From CAIVVT01 sp963823095 (GTDB taxonomy: Bacteria > Acidobacteriota > Terriglobia > Bryobacterales > Bryobacteraceae): 64,000 nt of DNA. The notes under the pieces are model-generated. The model ran no database searches, was not told the origin of the DNA, and was given only the letters and a program-made list of their open reading frames with translations. Within the stretch, counting starts at the first letter, position 1. The number at the start of each line of letters is the position of its first letter. The stretch lies in assembly GCA_963823095.1 (NCBI GenBank), contig CAWGKI010000018.1, forward strand, positions 1-64,000. The letters run 5' to 3'. Made by a program: the position numbers and the translations under genes. Positions 8,703 through 17,857 of the stretch are shown in pieces.

Positions 8703-9386
8703 TCACAGAGGGCCCGAAGTGGGCACCGGCGGTGCAATGTGATCGGGTGGCTTCAGACTCTCTGCTAAGAACCAGGCCCGCGGGCATATGGCGAAATTGA
8801 CTCCGAAGATTGGCGCAAAGACCTGAGAGGGATCGAGAAAGCCGGCATTGCTGCGGGCGGATCGAAGCGCACGCCAGTGGGAGAGCGCGGCTGGCAACCC
8901 AAGCAACTGGCGCGCGACATCCTTCGCCACGGCCTCGTGCCGTCCTATCCAGTCCTCTAAGCCGATGGCATCAATCGCACGGACAGCCATCCACTTCTGC
9001 TCCCCGTTCTTTTCCTTCTCCCAATCAGTCAGCGTCGGATTGCCGCGACTCCACTAGCGCGGGATCACATAGACGAATGTGGACCTTGAAGGGTCAACGC
9101 AACCTGGATTGATGGTTCGCTTAGCATAGTCGTCGTTAGCCTTGCTGAGATAATCCTGCCCCGTGCCGAATTCCCAGACCGATTCACCATCTGGCACGTA
9201 TGGCGGCACGCCCTCGGCAATCAGATGCCCGTCATAGCCGGGGATGCCAACTGAATCGCCACTCGGGAAACGGATGACCCTAGCCTCGGCGCTGAAGCAC
9301 AGACGAGTTGACCAACGAGTCGGGAGACCTCGGCTCTCCCAATTTGGGTACTGGCCCAGCCATCGAGATGTTGTGCTGTTATCCAT
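8703..9386 (-). pseudogene. Defence-type protein N-terminal domain, broken by amber stop
   Basis: The minus strand reads, in one frame, IRFPSGDSVGIPGYDGHL, then PDGESVWEFGTGQDYLSKANDDYAKRT and STFVYVIPR, then a TAG at 9052-9054, then without frame change WSRGNPTLTDWEKEKNGEQKWMAVRAIDAIGLEDW to about 8880. This is the pattern of an N-terminal restriction-like module seen at the front of large ATPase-type defence proteins (PGWDG...WEFGT...KADxDYxxRT...W). The rest of such a protein is missing, and beyond about 8870 the sequence no longer matches. So it is a decayed fragment with an in-frame stop. Identification rests on motif memory only. Confidence 0.5.
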
Positions 9387-10161
9387 TTCATCGCGCGCCT
9401 ATCATTCTACGGCTTAGTCGGGCAGAATCCTGGGTACTGATCGCCCTATTCCCCCTCAGTCCGGTTCTGGGACGTTCGGTCTGGCGTGATCGATAGATCT
9501 TCTCGAATGAGGATCACGCTTGGCTCCGGGCTGGGTTCTGATGAGCCTCGCGCTCCAGTCGCGATGCCGACTTGACCTTACAAATCCGGGTTCGTCGAGC
9601 GACTCGGCGATTATCCACGAATCGAGCATTCAGATTCTTCCGAGGCGTTATGTCGGAACGATTTAGACGATTCAAAGCTAGCAACCGGCCATTCGGTTTT
9701 ACACTTCAACTGTTCCGAGCGATGCTTCAAAGCTGAGGGCGATCGGCATGGCGCCAATCCCTCCAATCGGAGCCGGCCGCGCAGCGTCGCCCGGCCAGCG
9801 AAGGGCGTCGAGCGATCTGCAGCTGTCTTTCTCCGCAGTTGGGTCTTCCATTCCCCCCAAACAGCCGAAGCCCGCTTTGCAGATCATCACCACCTCCTGC
9901 GCTACAGTATTTCGATCGCCGGTCGAGCAGGAACTTCCCCGTCCCCGGCCTCCGGAACCAGGCCGCTCTGGCCCGTTCGGCAATCCGCAAAACACGCCGC
10001 AAAACACTGCAGTTTCCGCACACGCCAAGGATCTGAATTCCCCAATAAACACGCGCTCAAACGCATCATGAGGCACGAAAAAGGCGCTCAATCCCGCCTA
10101 CCCATTTGTCAGCTTCGTATTCGCCTTTTTCGCAGCCCGAAACGCCTCGCCCAAAATCGAC
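9387..10161. other. Region without a supported gene
   Basis: No recognised protein on either strand. The longest open stretches are on the minus strand near 9700-10091; one frame contains CGNCSVLRR and FLLDRRSKYCS, faintly like a cysteine-rich zinc-ribbon end, but the pattern is incomplete. It probably holds decayed island sequence into which the group II intron inserted. Confidence 0.4.
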
Positions 10162-10192
10162 ATAGGTAGGCTGTCGCCAGCTTTCCCTGTCA

Positions 10193-10226
10193 CACCACCG
10201 TACGTACGGGTCCGTACACGGCGGTT
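10193..10226 (-). ncRNA. Group II intron domain V
   Basis: On the minus strand CCGCCGT-GTACG-GACC-CGTAC-GT-ACGGTGG folds into the standard 34-nt domain V shape: lower 7-bp helix, 2-nt bulge, upper 5-bp helix and a tetraloop. This is the catalytic core of the intron. Confidence 0.8.
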
Positions 10227-10467
10227 GGGCTGGTTGAGCTACTGCCGGACAGTCAATCTCGGAATCCCCAGCGAGTCGAAGTAAGCATTGGGCAGCGCGA
10301 TTGCGAGTCCTGGCGAGTTCGCTAGCCTCCACGGACCGTGAGCGCTGCCCGCCGTTTGCGCGGCCAGCCGCTGACCCACGCCCCGTTTCCGCAGTTCCGC
10401 AAATCGCACCGTGCCTCGCCTCCACTGCTTCCAGATCGCAGACCGCAGCCTGCGTCTGGTCCACTGC

Positions 10468-11655
10468 TCAAGGTCTTGCAACACCGAAGGCGTTTCGCAT
10501 CTCCCGAAGTAGCCGCGCCAGCCCCTCAAATAGCGCGGACAGCTCCTCAGCCATCCGTTCGATGCTCACGCCTCTCGTCCGGCTCGTCAGTGCCCGGACC
10601 CGCTCCTTGAACCGCAGAATCGCCTTCGGCGCAATCCGCCGTTTCGGCTTTTCCCCGGCCGTGAAGCTGAAGCCCAGAAACTTCCGCTCCCAGGGCCGCG
10701 CCACCGCACTCTTCTGCTGGCTCACCTTCAGCTTGAGCTTCGTCGTGATGAATCGCGTGAGGCTCTTCATCACCCGTTCCCCGGCCCGCCGGCTGCGCAC
10801 GTAGACATTACAGTCGTCCGCGTACCGCGCGAATCGGAGTCCGCGCCGCTCCAACTCCCGGTCGAACTCGTCGAGTACGATATTGCTGAGCAATGGAGAC
10901 AAAGGACCGCCTTGCGGCGTCCCTTCATCCACCGGACTCACCAGCCCGTGCTCCATCACACCAGCCGTGAGAAACGCCCGGATCAACCTCAGCAACCGCT
11001 TGTCGCTGACCCTGGCGGCGATCTTCGCCATCAATTTGTCGTGCGAGACCCGATCAAAGAGTTTTTCCATATCGAGATCTCTGCACCAGCGATAGCCTGC
11101 GGCGATATACTGTTGTGCCGCCTCCACCGCCTGATGGGCCGACCGCCCAGGACGAAACCCATAACTGTGTTCGGAAAACGTCCGGTCCCACCTGCGTTGC
11201 AGCACCTGCATCACCGCTTGCTGGATAAACCGATCCAACACCGTCGGGATGCCCAGCTTGCGCACCCCTCCGTCCGGCTTGGGGATCTCCACCCGCTTCA
11301 CCGGTTGCGGCTTGTAGGCCCCGCTCAGCAACTGTTCCCGGATTGCTGGCCAGTGCTGTTTCAGGTATCCCGGAAGCTCGTCAACCGTCATCCGGTCCAC
11401 GCCGGGACTCCCCTGGTTAGCCTTGACTCGTGCCAATGCCTGCTTGCAGTTTTCCCGCTCGCAGACTTCCTCCATCAACCGTTCGTCCATGGCCGGGCTT
11501 TCCGTCCCGCGCTTCACCGCAAGCGATTCGGTCCCTTCCGCGGATACCCTCGGAGCTTCACTCCTACTCTCGTCCGTGAAGGCCAACTCCATTTGCTGGG
11601 CGCGCACAACGTTGCCACTGTGCGCTAGCTGGTTCTTCTGCCGCCTGTCGCTCAT
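10468..11655 (-). CDS. ltrA: Group II intron reverse transcriptase/maturase (LtrA-like), frameshifted
   Basis: The reverse-transcriptase domain is complete: RVEIPKPDGGVRKLGIP, SYGFRPGRSAHQAV, the GTPQGGPLSPLLSNIVLDE motif and the catalytic RYADD. It is followed by KLKVSQQKS and RKFLGFSF. Near residue 373 the frame changes: the expected continuation ...RYLRGWRGYFG is found one frame away (10239-10529), reading GWRGYFGRCETPSVLQDLEQWTRRRLRS and KQWRRG. A single extra G near 10535 explains this. The intact protein would span 10239-11655. The maturase domain is therefore lost or made only by frameshifting, and mobility is probably impaired. Confidence 0.85.
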   Translation of the reverse strand: MSDRRQKNQLAHSGNVVRAQQMELAFTDESRSEAPRVSAEGTESLAVKRGTESPAMDERLMEEVCERENCKQALARVKANQGSPGVDRMTVDELPGYLKQHWPAIREQLLSGAYKPQPVKRVEIPKPDGGVRKLGIPTVLDRFIQQAVMQVLQRRWDRTFSEHSYGFRPGRSAHQAVEAAQQYIAAGYRWCRDLDMEKLFDRVSHDKLMAKIAARVSDKRLLRLIRAFLTAGVMEHGLVSPVDEGTPQGGPLSPLLSNIVLDEFDRELERRGLRFARYADDCNVYVRSRRAGERVMKSLTRFITTKLKLKVSQQKSAVARPWERKFLGFSFTAGEKPKRRIAPKAILRFKERVRALTSRTRGVSIERMAEELSALFEGLARLLREMRNAFGVARP

Positions 11656-12160
11656 GAGTCGCGCTGCTTACTTGCCGCTCCCATTAACCCCTTGCGGAGA
11701 CCGTTCGGGCCTTCGCTCCTGCCTGGTTTCCCAGGCTATCGACGCTACTACGCCCTCTGCTGACTTCTGCCGCCCGGTCAGGATAGATCGCTCCATCCTC
11801 AGTCCGGAGTCCCGGACAAACGGCAGATCTCCCGAGGTAAGCTCGACCGCCTTCCGCACGCAACCGTCGGATCTACCTCCAGCGCCCTTGATGGATATGG
11901 ACTTCGTTGTCATGCGCCAACTCGTCCGCTGCCGTAGGCCTCAAATCCGCTTTTCATACATCGGCTCGCGCTTTTGCTCCGCGCTTCCTTCAGACCCCGC
12001 CTCGCGACGACGCCCTTGCGCTTCGCTATGACTTCACCTCCATCAGGTTGTCAAGGGGACTTTCACCCTCTAGCTGTCGAACATGCTCGGTACACCGCAA
12101 CAAAGCCCCGGATTTCTCCGGGGCTCTCCTGACTTGCTGATTCGCTCTCACACCACCAAA

Positions 12161-12206
12161 CTCGGCATGAGGCGGCAACGCGTCATGCCGAGCGCCTCAT
12201 GCCGAG
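12161..12206 (-). terminator. Inverted repeat at the oxidoreductase 3' end
   Basis: Perfect 14-bp arms CTCGGCATGAGGCG (12161-12174) and CGCCTCATGCCGAG (12193-12206) with an 18-nt loop. One arm contains the TGA stop of the upstream gene, and on the minus strand the hairpin is followed by TTTGGTG, after which the intron begins. It may act as a weak terminator and as the intron's landing site. Confidence 0.5.
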
Positions 12207-13216
12207 ATCTCGTCCAGCCGGACCGGGCGGTGTTCGCGGCTCGATTTGCCAGCGGCGAGCGCCATCACGACAGGGACGCGGCTATCTTCTCCAGTAACGG
12301 CCACGGGCTTGTCTTCCAGCACCGACTGCGTGAAGGCCTGCACTTCGGCGGCAAAGCTGTCAGGGTAGCGCTGCATGAAAAAGTTGTACGGCAGATCGGA
12401 GTAGACGATCTTCTCGCCACTCACTATCACCTGATTCGGATAGCGGTTCTCCGTGGCAATCTTGCCCTTGCTGCCGAGAACTTCCACGCGCTGGTCATAA
12501 CCGAAGGTCGACTTGCGGCTGTTGTCGATGGTGCCGATGGCACCGGAGCGGAAGCGCAGCATGACAAGGGCGGTGTCGAAATCATCCTCGGCCGCAAAAC
12601 CAGGATCGACCAACACGGCGCCCGACGCGTAGACCTCTTCGACCTCATCGCCTAGCAGGAAGCACGCCATGTCGAAGTCGTGGACCATCATGTCGAGGAA
12701 GATGCCGCCTGACGGTCGGAGATAGCTAAGCGGCGGCGGGAAGGGATCGCGGCTGACGATGTGGAAAATGTTGGGCGTTCCGATCTCACCCGAGGCCACC
12801 GCCTGGCGCACGCGCAGGAAGTTGGAGTCGAAGCGGCGATTGAAGCCGACCTGCAGTTTGACTCCGGCCGCGGCCACCGCGGCGAGGGCGCGGTCAATCT
12901 CGGCGAGGCTCAGTGAGATGGGCTTCTCGCAGAAGATATGCTTGCCCGCGGCGGCGGCGGCAACGATGAGGTCGGCGTGCGTGTCCGTCGAGGAGCAGAT
13001 GGCGACTGCGTCGATATCCGGGTCGGCGATGATCTCTGCGCCGGAGGCGAGCACCCTGGGCACGCTGAAGCGCGCGGCCAGAGACTGCGCAGCCTGCTGG
13101 TTGAGGTCGGCAACCGCGGCGAGGCTGGCCCGCGGAACGTGATAGGCGAGGGTTGCGGCGTGGACCGGGCCAATTCGGCCGGCGCCGATGAGTCCAAAAC
13201 GAAGGGTAGTAAGCAT
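12197..13216 (-). CDS. iolG: Gfo/Idh/MocA oxidoreductase, inositol 2-dehydrogenase-like
   Basis: 339 residues, usual family length. N-terminal Rossmann fold with GLIGAGRIGPVHAATL (about 8-23) for NAD binding, DIDAVAICSSTDTHADLI, and the hallmark EKP of GKHIFCEKPISLSLAEI (about 92-108). The substrate domain holds GGIFLDMMVHDFDMACFLLG, with the Asp and His of the active site. This is the pattern of myo-inositol or related polyol/sugar 2-dehydrogenases oxidising a ring hydroxyl with NAD. It is a lone minus-strand gene with start ATG 13216; its end overlaps an inverted repeat beyond which a group II intron is inserted. The gene symbol is a best guess, as neighbouring iol genes are missing. Confidence 0.8.
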   Translation of the reverse strand: MLTTLRFGLIGAGRIGPVHAATLAYHVPRASLAAVADLNQQAAQSLAARFSVPRVLASGAEIIADPDIDAVAICSSTDTHADLIVAAAAAGKHIFCEKPISLSLAEIDRALAAVAAAGVKLQVGFNRRFDSNFLRVRQAVASGEIGTPNIFHIVSRDPFPPPLSYLRPSGGIFLDMMVHDFDMACFLLGDEVEEVYASGAVLVDPGFAAEDDFDTALVMLRFRSGAIGTIDNSRKSTFGYDQRVEVLGSKGKIATENRYPNQVIVSGEKIVYSDLPYNFFMQRYPDSFAAEVQAFTQSVLEDKPVAVTGEDSRVPVVMALAAGKSSREHRPVRLDEISA

Positions 13217-13701
13217 AGGAGTCCTATAATCTCTGGTTGAGGCGATTGTAACAATGATAGGGCAGCGGGGTTAAGGGATGGTGACTGGGGTAGAGGCGGC
13301 GCAGTCACCTCCTCGGCCCTGCGATGGGCCAGAGGAGGGACAAATGTCGCAGCGCGGCTATTGCGGCTGTGCGGCGATACAGGGGTAGGGTTTTAGAACC
13401 GGTCTCATAAACCATCCTCATCAACTCGCGGGGTGTATGAGCCCCGCCTTGTTGGCGGGTCTCACCGTCGGCGACATCAGCCGCTAGGAATCGGCTGCCT
13501 GAAAAGTCTGCGCCTGGTCTTCCGGACGGATCACGCCACCCGGCAATTGGACAGTCCGGCTTCAATTTGTAAAGCGACTCCGCCCACAATGCCGGCTTTC
13601 TCCCGATCAAGCCGGAAGGGCTGTTGAATGACGTCGTGATTTCCGCACGATGCGGCACTCCTGAACGCGAGAGCAGATCGTTTTGCGCTCGGACGCACCG
13701 G
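13217..13701. other. Intergenic region without a supported gene
   Basis: About 485 bp between two minus-strand genes. Open frames here lack recognisable motifs. A short hairpin (CCCGCC with GGCGGG, near 13443-13460) is visible but without a clear T-run. The upstream part should hold the promoter of the oxidoreductase. Confidence 0.4.
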
Positions 13702-16020
13702 TTATTGAGGCCACCGCAGATGGGTACGCAGGAAGGCAAATGTGCCGACGCCGTGAATCGTGTGCGGGCCGTTGAAAAAATCGATCTCCGCTCGGTCCTC
13801 GATTCCCATTCGCGCATAGAAGCGGCGCACCTTGGCGAACTCGTAGGCAACCCACTCGTCCGGGGCGACGACGTCTTCATGGCCGCGCTCGACCATGAAT
13901 GGTCTTGGCGCCATGAGGCTCGCCAGGTCGGAGTAGTTCACGACGTTCGCGAAGTTGAACTCGAGCATATCGTACTCGCCTGTGAGCATATAGCTGTACC
14001 GTGAGTCCACACTAGTCGTTTTCCAGACCCACTCGTTGAAGTCGCCGGAACAGATGGAGAGAGCATAGCCATCCAGCAGCGGCGGCACGCGCATTGCGGT
14101 CTTGCCCCCATACGACAGTCCGTAGAAACCGATGCGCTCGCGGTCGACGAAGGGTAATCCGCCGAGCCATTCGAGGATTCGCTGGTGCTGCCCCAATATG
14201 AATGAGAACAGTGACAACTTCAGGGGATGTCCTTTGCGCTGGATAAGCCGGAAACGGTCTTCGCCGATATAAGGATTCTGCGGCGCGAAAGTCACGAACC
14301 CTTCTTCGGCGAGGCGGGCGGCGAATCGATGATAATACTTCGAGTCGATTTTCGGGTCCGCCACGTCCCGCGGCCGTCCCTCCAGCCCGTGCTGGCAGAC
14401 AACTACGGGCCGCCTCTCGCCGGGTCGGATACTCTTGGGCACGAGCAGAATCCCGTAGGCGAAAACACCGGGCCATACGTCCAGCATCGCTTCATACCCG
14501 CGATACTTCGGTTCATCGAATATCAACCGCGTGCGCGGATTGGCCGGAACGCTGGGGTCCGGAAGCCTGCCGATGAGTTCTTCCCAAATGTATTTGCGTA
14601 TCGGCTGCGTGGTTCTTTTCCACGCCTCGGGTGACGACGCGTCGGCCTGTGACCAATACGCAGTTCGATTCTGGCCCGACCTCCGAATCAATGCCTGGCT
14701 ATGCGCGACCAGTTGCTCGAACTGCCGGTGAAGGCGGCTTGCAGGGTCGAAGTTCGCTTGGCTATTCGCCGGAGGATCGGCCATCGCCATCTGCGCGATC
14801 GAGACCCCAAGCGAACGAAGCAGCCCGGTTAACGCCTCGTCAGAGCCGGGGGATCCGCGCCCATCGCCGCTCAAGACCAACTGGATGTTCCCGGTTGCGC
14901 CGGCGCGGGCTACTTCGCTGCGAACGGACTCCACAGGCGGAGTGGTGATTGCGCCCGAGGGTGCCGCACCCCGCCGCTCCGGAGTATCGGCCGGCGGACC
15001 CGCAACCTCAGGAAAGCGGCTCGCCTCGACGATGACCGGCCGGGGCGCGATCATTCCAGCTAGTTCGGCATCGCCAAATTCCTGGAGCAGCCCCCAGACA
15101 TCACGGTAGATCGGCTCCCGCCATACGTCCTGACGCGGTTGGAAATAGCCGCTAACCAGCACCGACTGAATCCTGGTGTCGAGGGCCGCCGCGTAGAGAG
15201 CGAGCAGGCCGCCCTCGCCATACCCGGCGACTCCAATCGGGGCATTTTTTCCAGCGTTCTCGTGTTGGAACCAGTCGACCGCGGCAAGCGCCTTCTGGAC
15301 TTCGTAGCCGATGACATGCCGGCCGCTCTCGTACGCCATGCGGTAGATCCACTCGCGGTGGGGCTGATTCGTCATCCGCACACCGGGGATGCCCGACCAT
15401 GTGTCGCTCCGATCGACCAGCATCGGTACGAGAACCTGGCAGCCGTTCTCCGCGAGACGGCGGGCGAACTGTGCGGAAGGCTCAATTCCCTGGGACAGTC
15501 CGGCCAGCATCTCCGGCGACCAATCCGCATCGGGAAGCGCGACGATTCTCGCTCGCGGCTCGCCATCGGGTTGCAGCAGAAGGCCCTCGGCGTCGACATC
15601 CTCGAAAACAGGCCAGCGGACCGCATAGACGCGGTAAGACTTCGCCCTCGCAACTTCGGCCGGGGCGTCAGTTGTGGCCGTGAACTGCAAGGCCGTGAAC
15701 GGAACCCGCGTATCCACCGCGCCGATGAGGCGTCGAAACCTCTCACGGCGCGGAGCGACGTCTCCATTCGATAATTTGGAGCGCCGGTCCGCCACCGCCG
15801 CCGTCTCCCGCGTCAGGAAGGCGTTGATCTCGTCTACCATGTTCGTTGCCGGGTCACCTTCGTACGTTAGCGGCCGCGTGCCCGGAAGAACCGTCTGGGC
15901 CGGCGCGACCGGGACGGCGGTCACCACGAATAGCAGCATCGCGCAGAAATGCGGAACTGTGCGGTATAGGCCACGGTGTGTGGATAGAACCCGAGTCGGA
16001 CTGCTGGTTCGTCGAGTCAT
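13702..16020 (-). CDS. Secreted tandem alpha/beta hydrolase (acetyl-xylan-esterase-like)
   Basis: About 772 residues from ATG 16020, which gives a signal peptide (hydrophobic HFCAMLLFVVTAVPVAPAQ). Two alpha/beta-hydrolase halves follow. In the first (about 100-400) the nucleophile elbow reads GVAGYGEGG, where the usual serine is glycine, so this half is probably non-catalytic. The second (about 480-770) has GFYGLSYGGKTA with an intact serine, an Asp in RGHEDVVAPDEW and a His in GPHTIHG. The protein resembles large esterases of acidobacteria and planctomycetes acting on acylated polysaccharides. It is divergent from the interrupted esterase at 16192. The frame extends to 16140 but the later start fits the signal peptide. 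Confidence 0.75.
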   Translation of the reverse strand: MTRRTSSPTRVLSTHRGLYRTVPHFCAMLLFVVTAVPVAPAQTVLPGTRPLTYEGDPATNMVDEINAFLTRETAAVADRRSKLSNGDVAPRRERFRRLIGAVDTRVPFTALQFTATTDAPAEVARAKSYRVYAVRWPVFEDVDAEGLLLQPDGEPRARIVALPDADWSPEMLAGLSQGIEPSAQFARRLAENGCQVLVPMLVDRSDTWSGIPGVRMTNQPHREWIYRMAYESGRHVIGYEVQKALAAVDWFQHENAGKNAPIGVAGYGEGGLLALYAAALDTRIQSVLVSGYFQPRQDVWREPIYRDVWGLLQEFGDAELAGMIAPRPVIVEASRFPEVAGPPADTPERRGAAPSGAITTPPVESVRSEVARAGATGNIQLVLSGDGRGSPGSDEALTGLLRSLGVSIAQMAMADPPANSQANFDPASRLHRQFEQLVAHSQALIRRSGQNRTAYWSQADASSPEAWKRTTQPIRKYIWEELIGRLPDPSVPANPRTRLIFDEPKYRGYEAMLDVWPGVFAYGILLVPKSIRPGERRPVVVCQHGLEGRPRDVADPKIDSKYYHRFAARLAEEGFVTFAPQNPYIGEDRFRLIQRKGHPLKLSLFSFILGQHQRILEWLGGLPFVDRERIGFYGLSYGGKTAMRVPPLLDGYALSICSGDFNEWVWKTTSVDSRYSYMLTGEYDMLEFNFANVVNYSDLASLMAPRPFMVERGHEDVVAPDEWVAYEFAKVRRFYARMGIEDRAEIDFFNGPHTIHGVGTFAFLRTHLRWPQ

Positions 16021-16592
16021 CGCATTGCGCTCCGTATTCGCGCCGATTGCATCCAGCGCAAACCTCATTCTGTGCCAAAATGGCGAGTCCTGCTGCGAAC
16101 TTGGAATCGTGCCGCGGCGGCTTCGCGCTCGGAGCGCCACGAGCGCGTTTGAAGATGCTATGCGTTAAGATTCGGTGGCAAGGAGTTCTGCATGTTTGGT
16201 GTTGCGACCGGCGCGTTATTCATCTGCCTGATGGTCGGCGTGCGTCCGGCAATGGCACAAACTCCAGCACAGCGTCCCCCCGACAGACAAGCTCCGGAGA
16301 AGGCCACCACCGGGGCGCGCCCGTCGGCTCCCACCCGTGATCCGAGCACGCCCGGGTACGTCGAAGCGAAGGAACTGCCCGACGGCGCCATCCCGTCGGC
16401 CAAGGAAGACGGGAACTTCATCATTGGCCCCACCCACAATCCCGCGTCGGAAATGGCCGCGAACGAAGGCGTCCCCAAGGGTGACGTCTTTGAATTCACC
16501 ATGGAATCCAAGGACAGCAAGATCTGGAGTGCACCCCAAAACTGAGACGCGGAAATTAGGGACACTTTTCATTGAACGGAAAGGAGTCCTAA

Positions 16593-16982
16593 ATGCGCGG
16601 CCCAAATCGAAGGTATTCGACGGAGTTCCGGGTGCAGGCGGCGCAACGGATCGAGCAAGGCGACAGCGTTTCCAAGCTTCATTACGAGCTGGACATCAAA
16701 CGCAGCGTGCTATACCGCTGGCGGGATCGCTACCGTGCAGAGGGGGCTACGGGGTTCGAGCGGCGTGCGGGCCGGCCCCCGGGCGTGCCCAATCCGGCGC
16801 CCAAGCCGTGCACCAGCGTGGAAGAAGCGCTGCGCCAGCAGATTGCCGCGCTAGAGCGCAAAGTAGGCCAACAAGCGTTGCAACTGGATTTTTTCAAAGG
16901 AGCCTTCAAGCGAGTAAAGGAGTCGAACCAGGCGCACGGCAGCGCTGGCAAGACAGCATCTACCAGGAGATCCGGGCAATGA
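16593..16982 (+). CDS. IS3-family transposase OrfA
   Basis: 129 residues. Helix-turn-helix at the start (YSTEFRVQAAQRIEQGDSVSKLHYELDIKRSVLYRWRDRY, about 8-47) for binding the element ends, followed by a leucine-zipper-like region (ALRQQIAALERKVGQQALQLDFFKGAF). It ends with TGA overlapping the ATG of OrfB. A GGATTTTTTCAAAG run near 16887-16900 in the overlapping open frames could serve for the frameshift that makes the OrfAB transposase, although the usual A6G signal is not present. Confidence 0.85.
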   Translation: MRGPNRRYSTEFRVQAAQRIEQGDSVSKLHYELDIKRSVLYRWRDRYRAEGATGFERRAGRPPGVPNPAPKPCTSVEEALRQQIAALERKVGQQALQLDFFKGAFKRVKESNQAHGSAGKTASTRRSGQ

Positions 16983-17857
16983 TGCGGCTGGAAGGCTTTT
17001 CTATTACTGAAGTGTGCCAGGCCGCGAGAGTCAGCCGGGCCGGCTTTTACCGTAACTATGAAGAACATGCGCCGCTCCAGGCCGATGTCGAATTACGCGA
17101 CGCTATTCAAAAGATCGTGCTGGAGAATCGTTTCTATGGCTACCGGCGCGTAACAGCGGCGCTCCAGCAGCAAGACTGGGCCGTGAATTGTAAACGCGTG
17201 CTGCGTCTGATGCGCGCCGACAACCTGTTGGCGTTGCGCAAACGGCGCTACGTGTTGACCACCGATTCGCACCATCCCTTCGCCATTTACCCCAATCTGG
17301 TGCCGCGGTTGGTGGTGAACGGAATCAATCAATTGTGGGTGGCCGACATCACCTACATCCGCCTGCGCGAAACGTTCTTGTACCTGGCTGTAGTCCTGGA
17401 CGCGTACTCGCGCAAGGCCGTGGGTTGGGAGTTGGGCGATACGCTGGAGGCCAGTCTCGCGGTGGCCGCGCTCAAGCGCGCGCTGGCCGATCGCACCCTT
17501 CAGCCCGGCATGGTGCATCACTCCGACCGCGGCGTGCAATACGCATCGGGCGATTACGTGGCGCTGTTGGAATCGCACGGCTTCCTGGTCAGCATGAGCC
17601 GCAGCGGCAACCCCTACGACAACGCCAAGGCAGAAAGCTTTATGAAAACACTCAAGTGCGAAGAAGTGTATCTGAATACTTATCGCGACCGGGAAGAAGC
17701 CCACGCTTCTATCGCACACTTTATTGAAGAAGTATATAACGCCAAACGTCTGCACTCTGCTTTGGGATACTTGGCGCCGGATACTTTCGAAGCCAGCGCT
17801 AAAGAAGAACCGAGCACAAAAGAAAAGGTGGCCGCTTCGCGGCAACTTGTTATATGA
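16979..17857 (+). CDS. IS3-family transposase OrfB (DDE integrase domain)
   Basis: About 292 residues. The HTH_21-type region (YGYRRVTAALQQQDWAVNCKRVLRLMRADNL) precedes an rve catalytic core with the DDE residues: Asp in WVADITYI, Asp in HHSDRGVQYAS, Glu in YDNAKAESFMKTLK. The C-terminus YNAKRLHSALGYLAPDTFE is typical. The frame is open well upstream (to 16337), where ARQRWQDSIYQEIRAM already looks like OrfB, supporting production as a fusion by frameshift from OrfA. Start ATG 16979 overlaps the OrfA stop. It catalyses cut and joining of the element. Confidence 0.9.
   Translation: MMRLEGFSITEVCQAARVSRAGFYRNYEEHAPLQADVELRDAIQKIVLENRFYGYRRVTAALQQQDWAVNCKRVLRLMRADNLLALRKRRYVLTTDSHHPFAIYPNLVPRLVVNGINQLWVADITYIRLRETFLYLAVVLDAYSRKAVGWELGDTLEASLAVAALKRALADRTLQPGMVHHSDRGVQYASGDYVALLESHGFLVSMSRSGNPYDNAKAESFMKTLKCEEVYLNTYRDREEAHASIAHFIEEVYNAKRLHSALGYLAPDTFEASAKEEPSTKEKVAASRQLVI

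Larger units (their letters stand above)
10162..12153 (-). mobile_element. Group II intron with frameshifted maturase
   Basis: A retroelement of about 2.0 kb. The 3' part has a clear domain V (10193-10226) followed by a domain-VI-like hairpin and the end CCTACCTAT at about 10162. The 5' end is placed at GTGTG (12153 reading down), matching the GUGYG consensus; domain I continues with a strong 9-bp hairpin at 12104-12125 and the usual GGTGAAAGTCC segment. The internal gene encodes the reverse transcriptase. The element sits just past an inverted repeat (12161-12206), as class C introns do after terminator hairpins. Both boundaries are judged by eye. Confidence 0.75.

Noticed and set aside
9727..10023. 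Possible zinc-ribbon protein (CGNCSVLRR, FLLDRRSKYCS)
   Set aside because: The cysteine pattern is incomplete and the surrounding frame has no supporting similarity; left as unassigned.
12104..12125. Strong hairpin followed by TTTGTT as an independent terminator
   Set aside because: It lies inside the intron's domain I just after the GUGUG start, so it is more simply a part of the intron RNA, although a terminator role is not excluded.
13305..13880. 191-codon minus-strand frame next to the tandem hydrolase
   Set aside because: It overlaps the hydrolase in another frame and has no recognisable motif.
16337..16978. Start of a 506-codon fusion frame in the IS3 element
   Set aside because: The first part is an out-of-frame reading of the esterase lead and OrfA; only the section from about 16930 on resembles OrfB.
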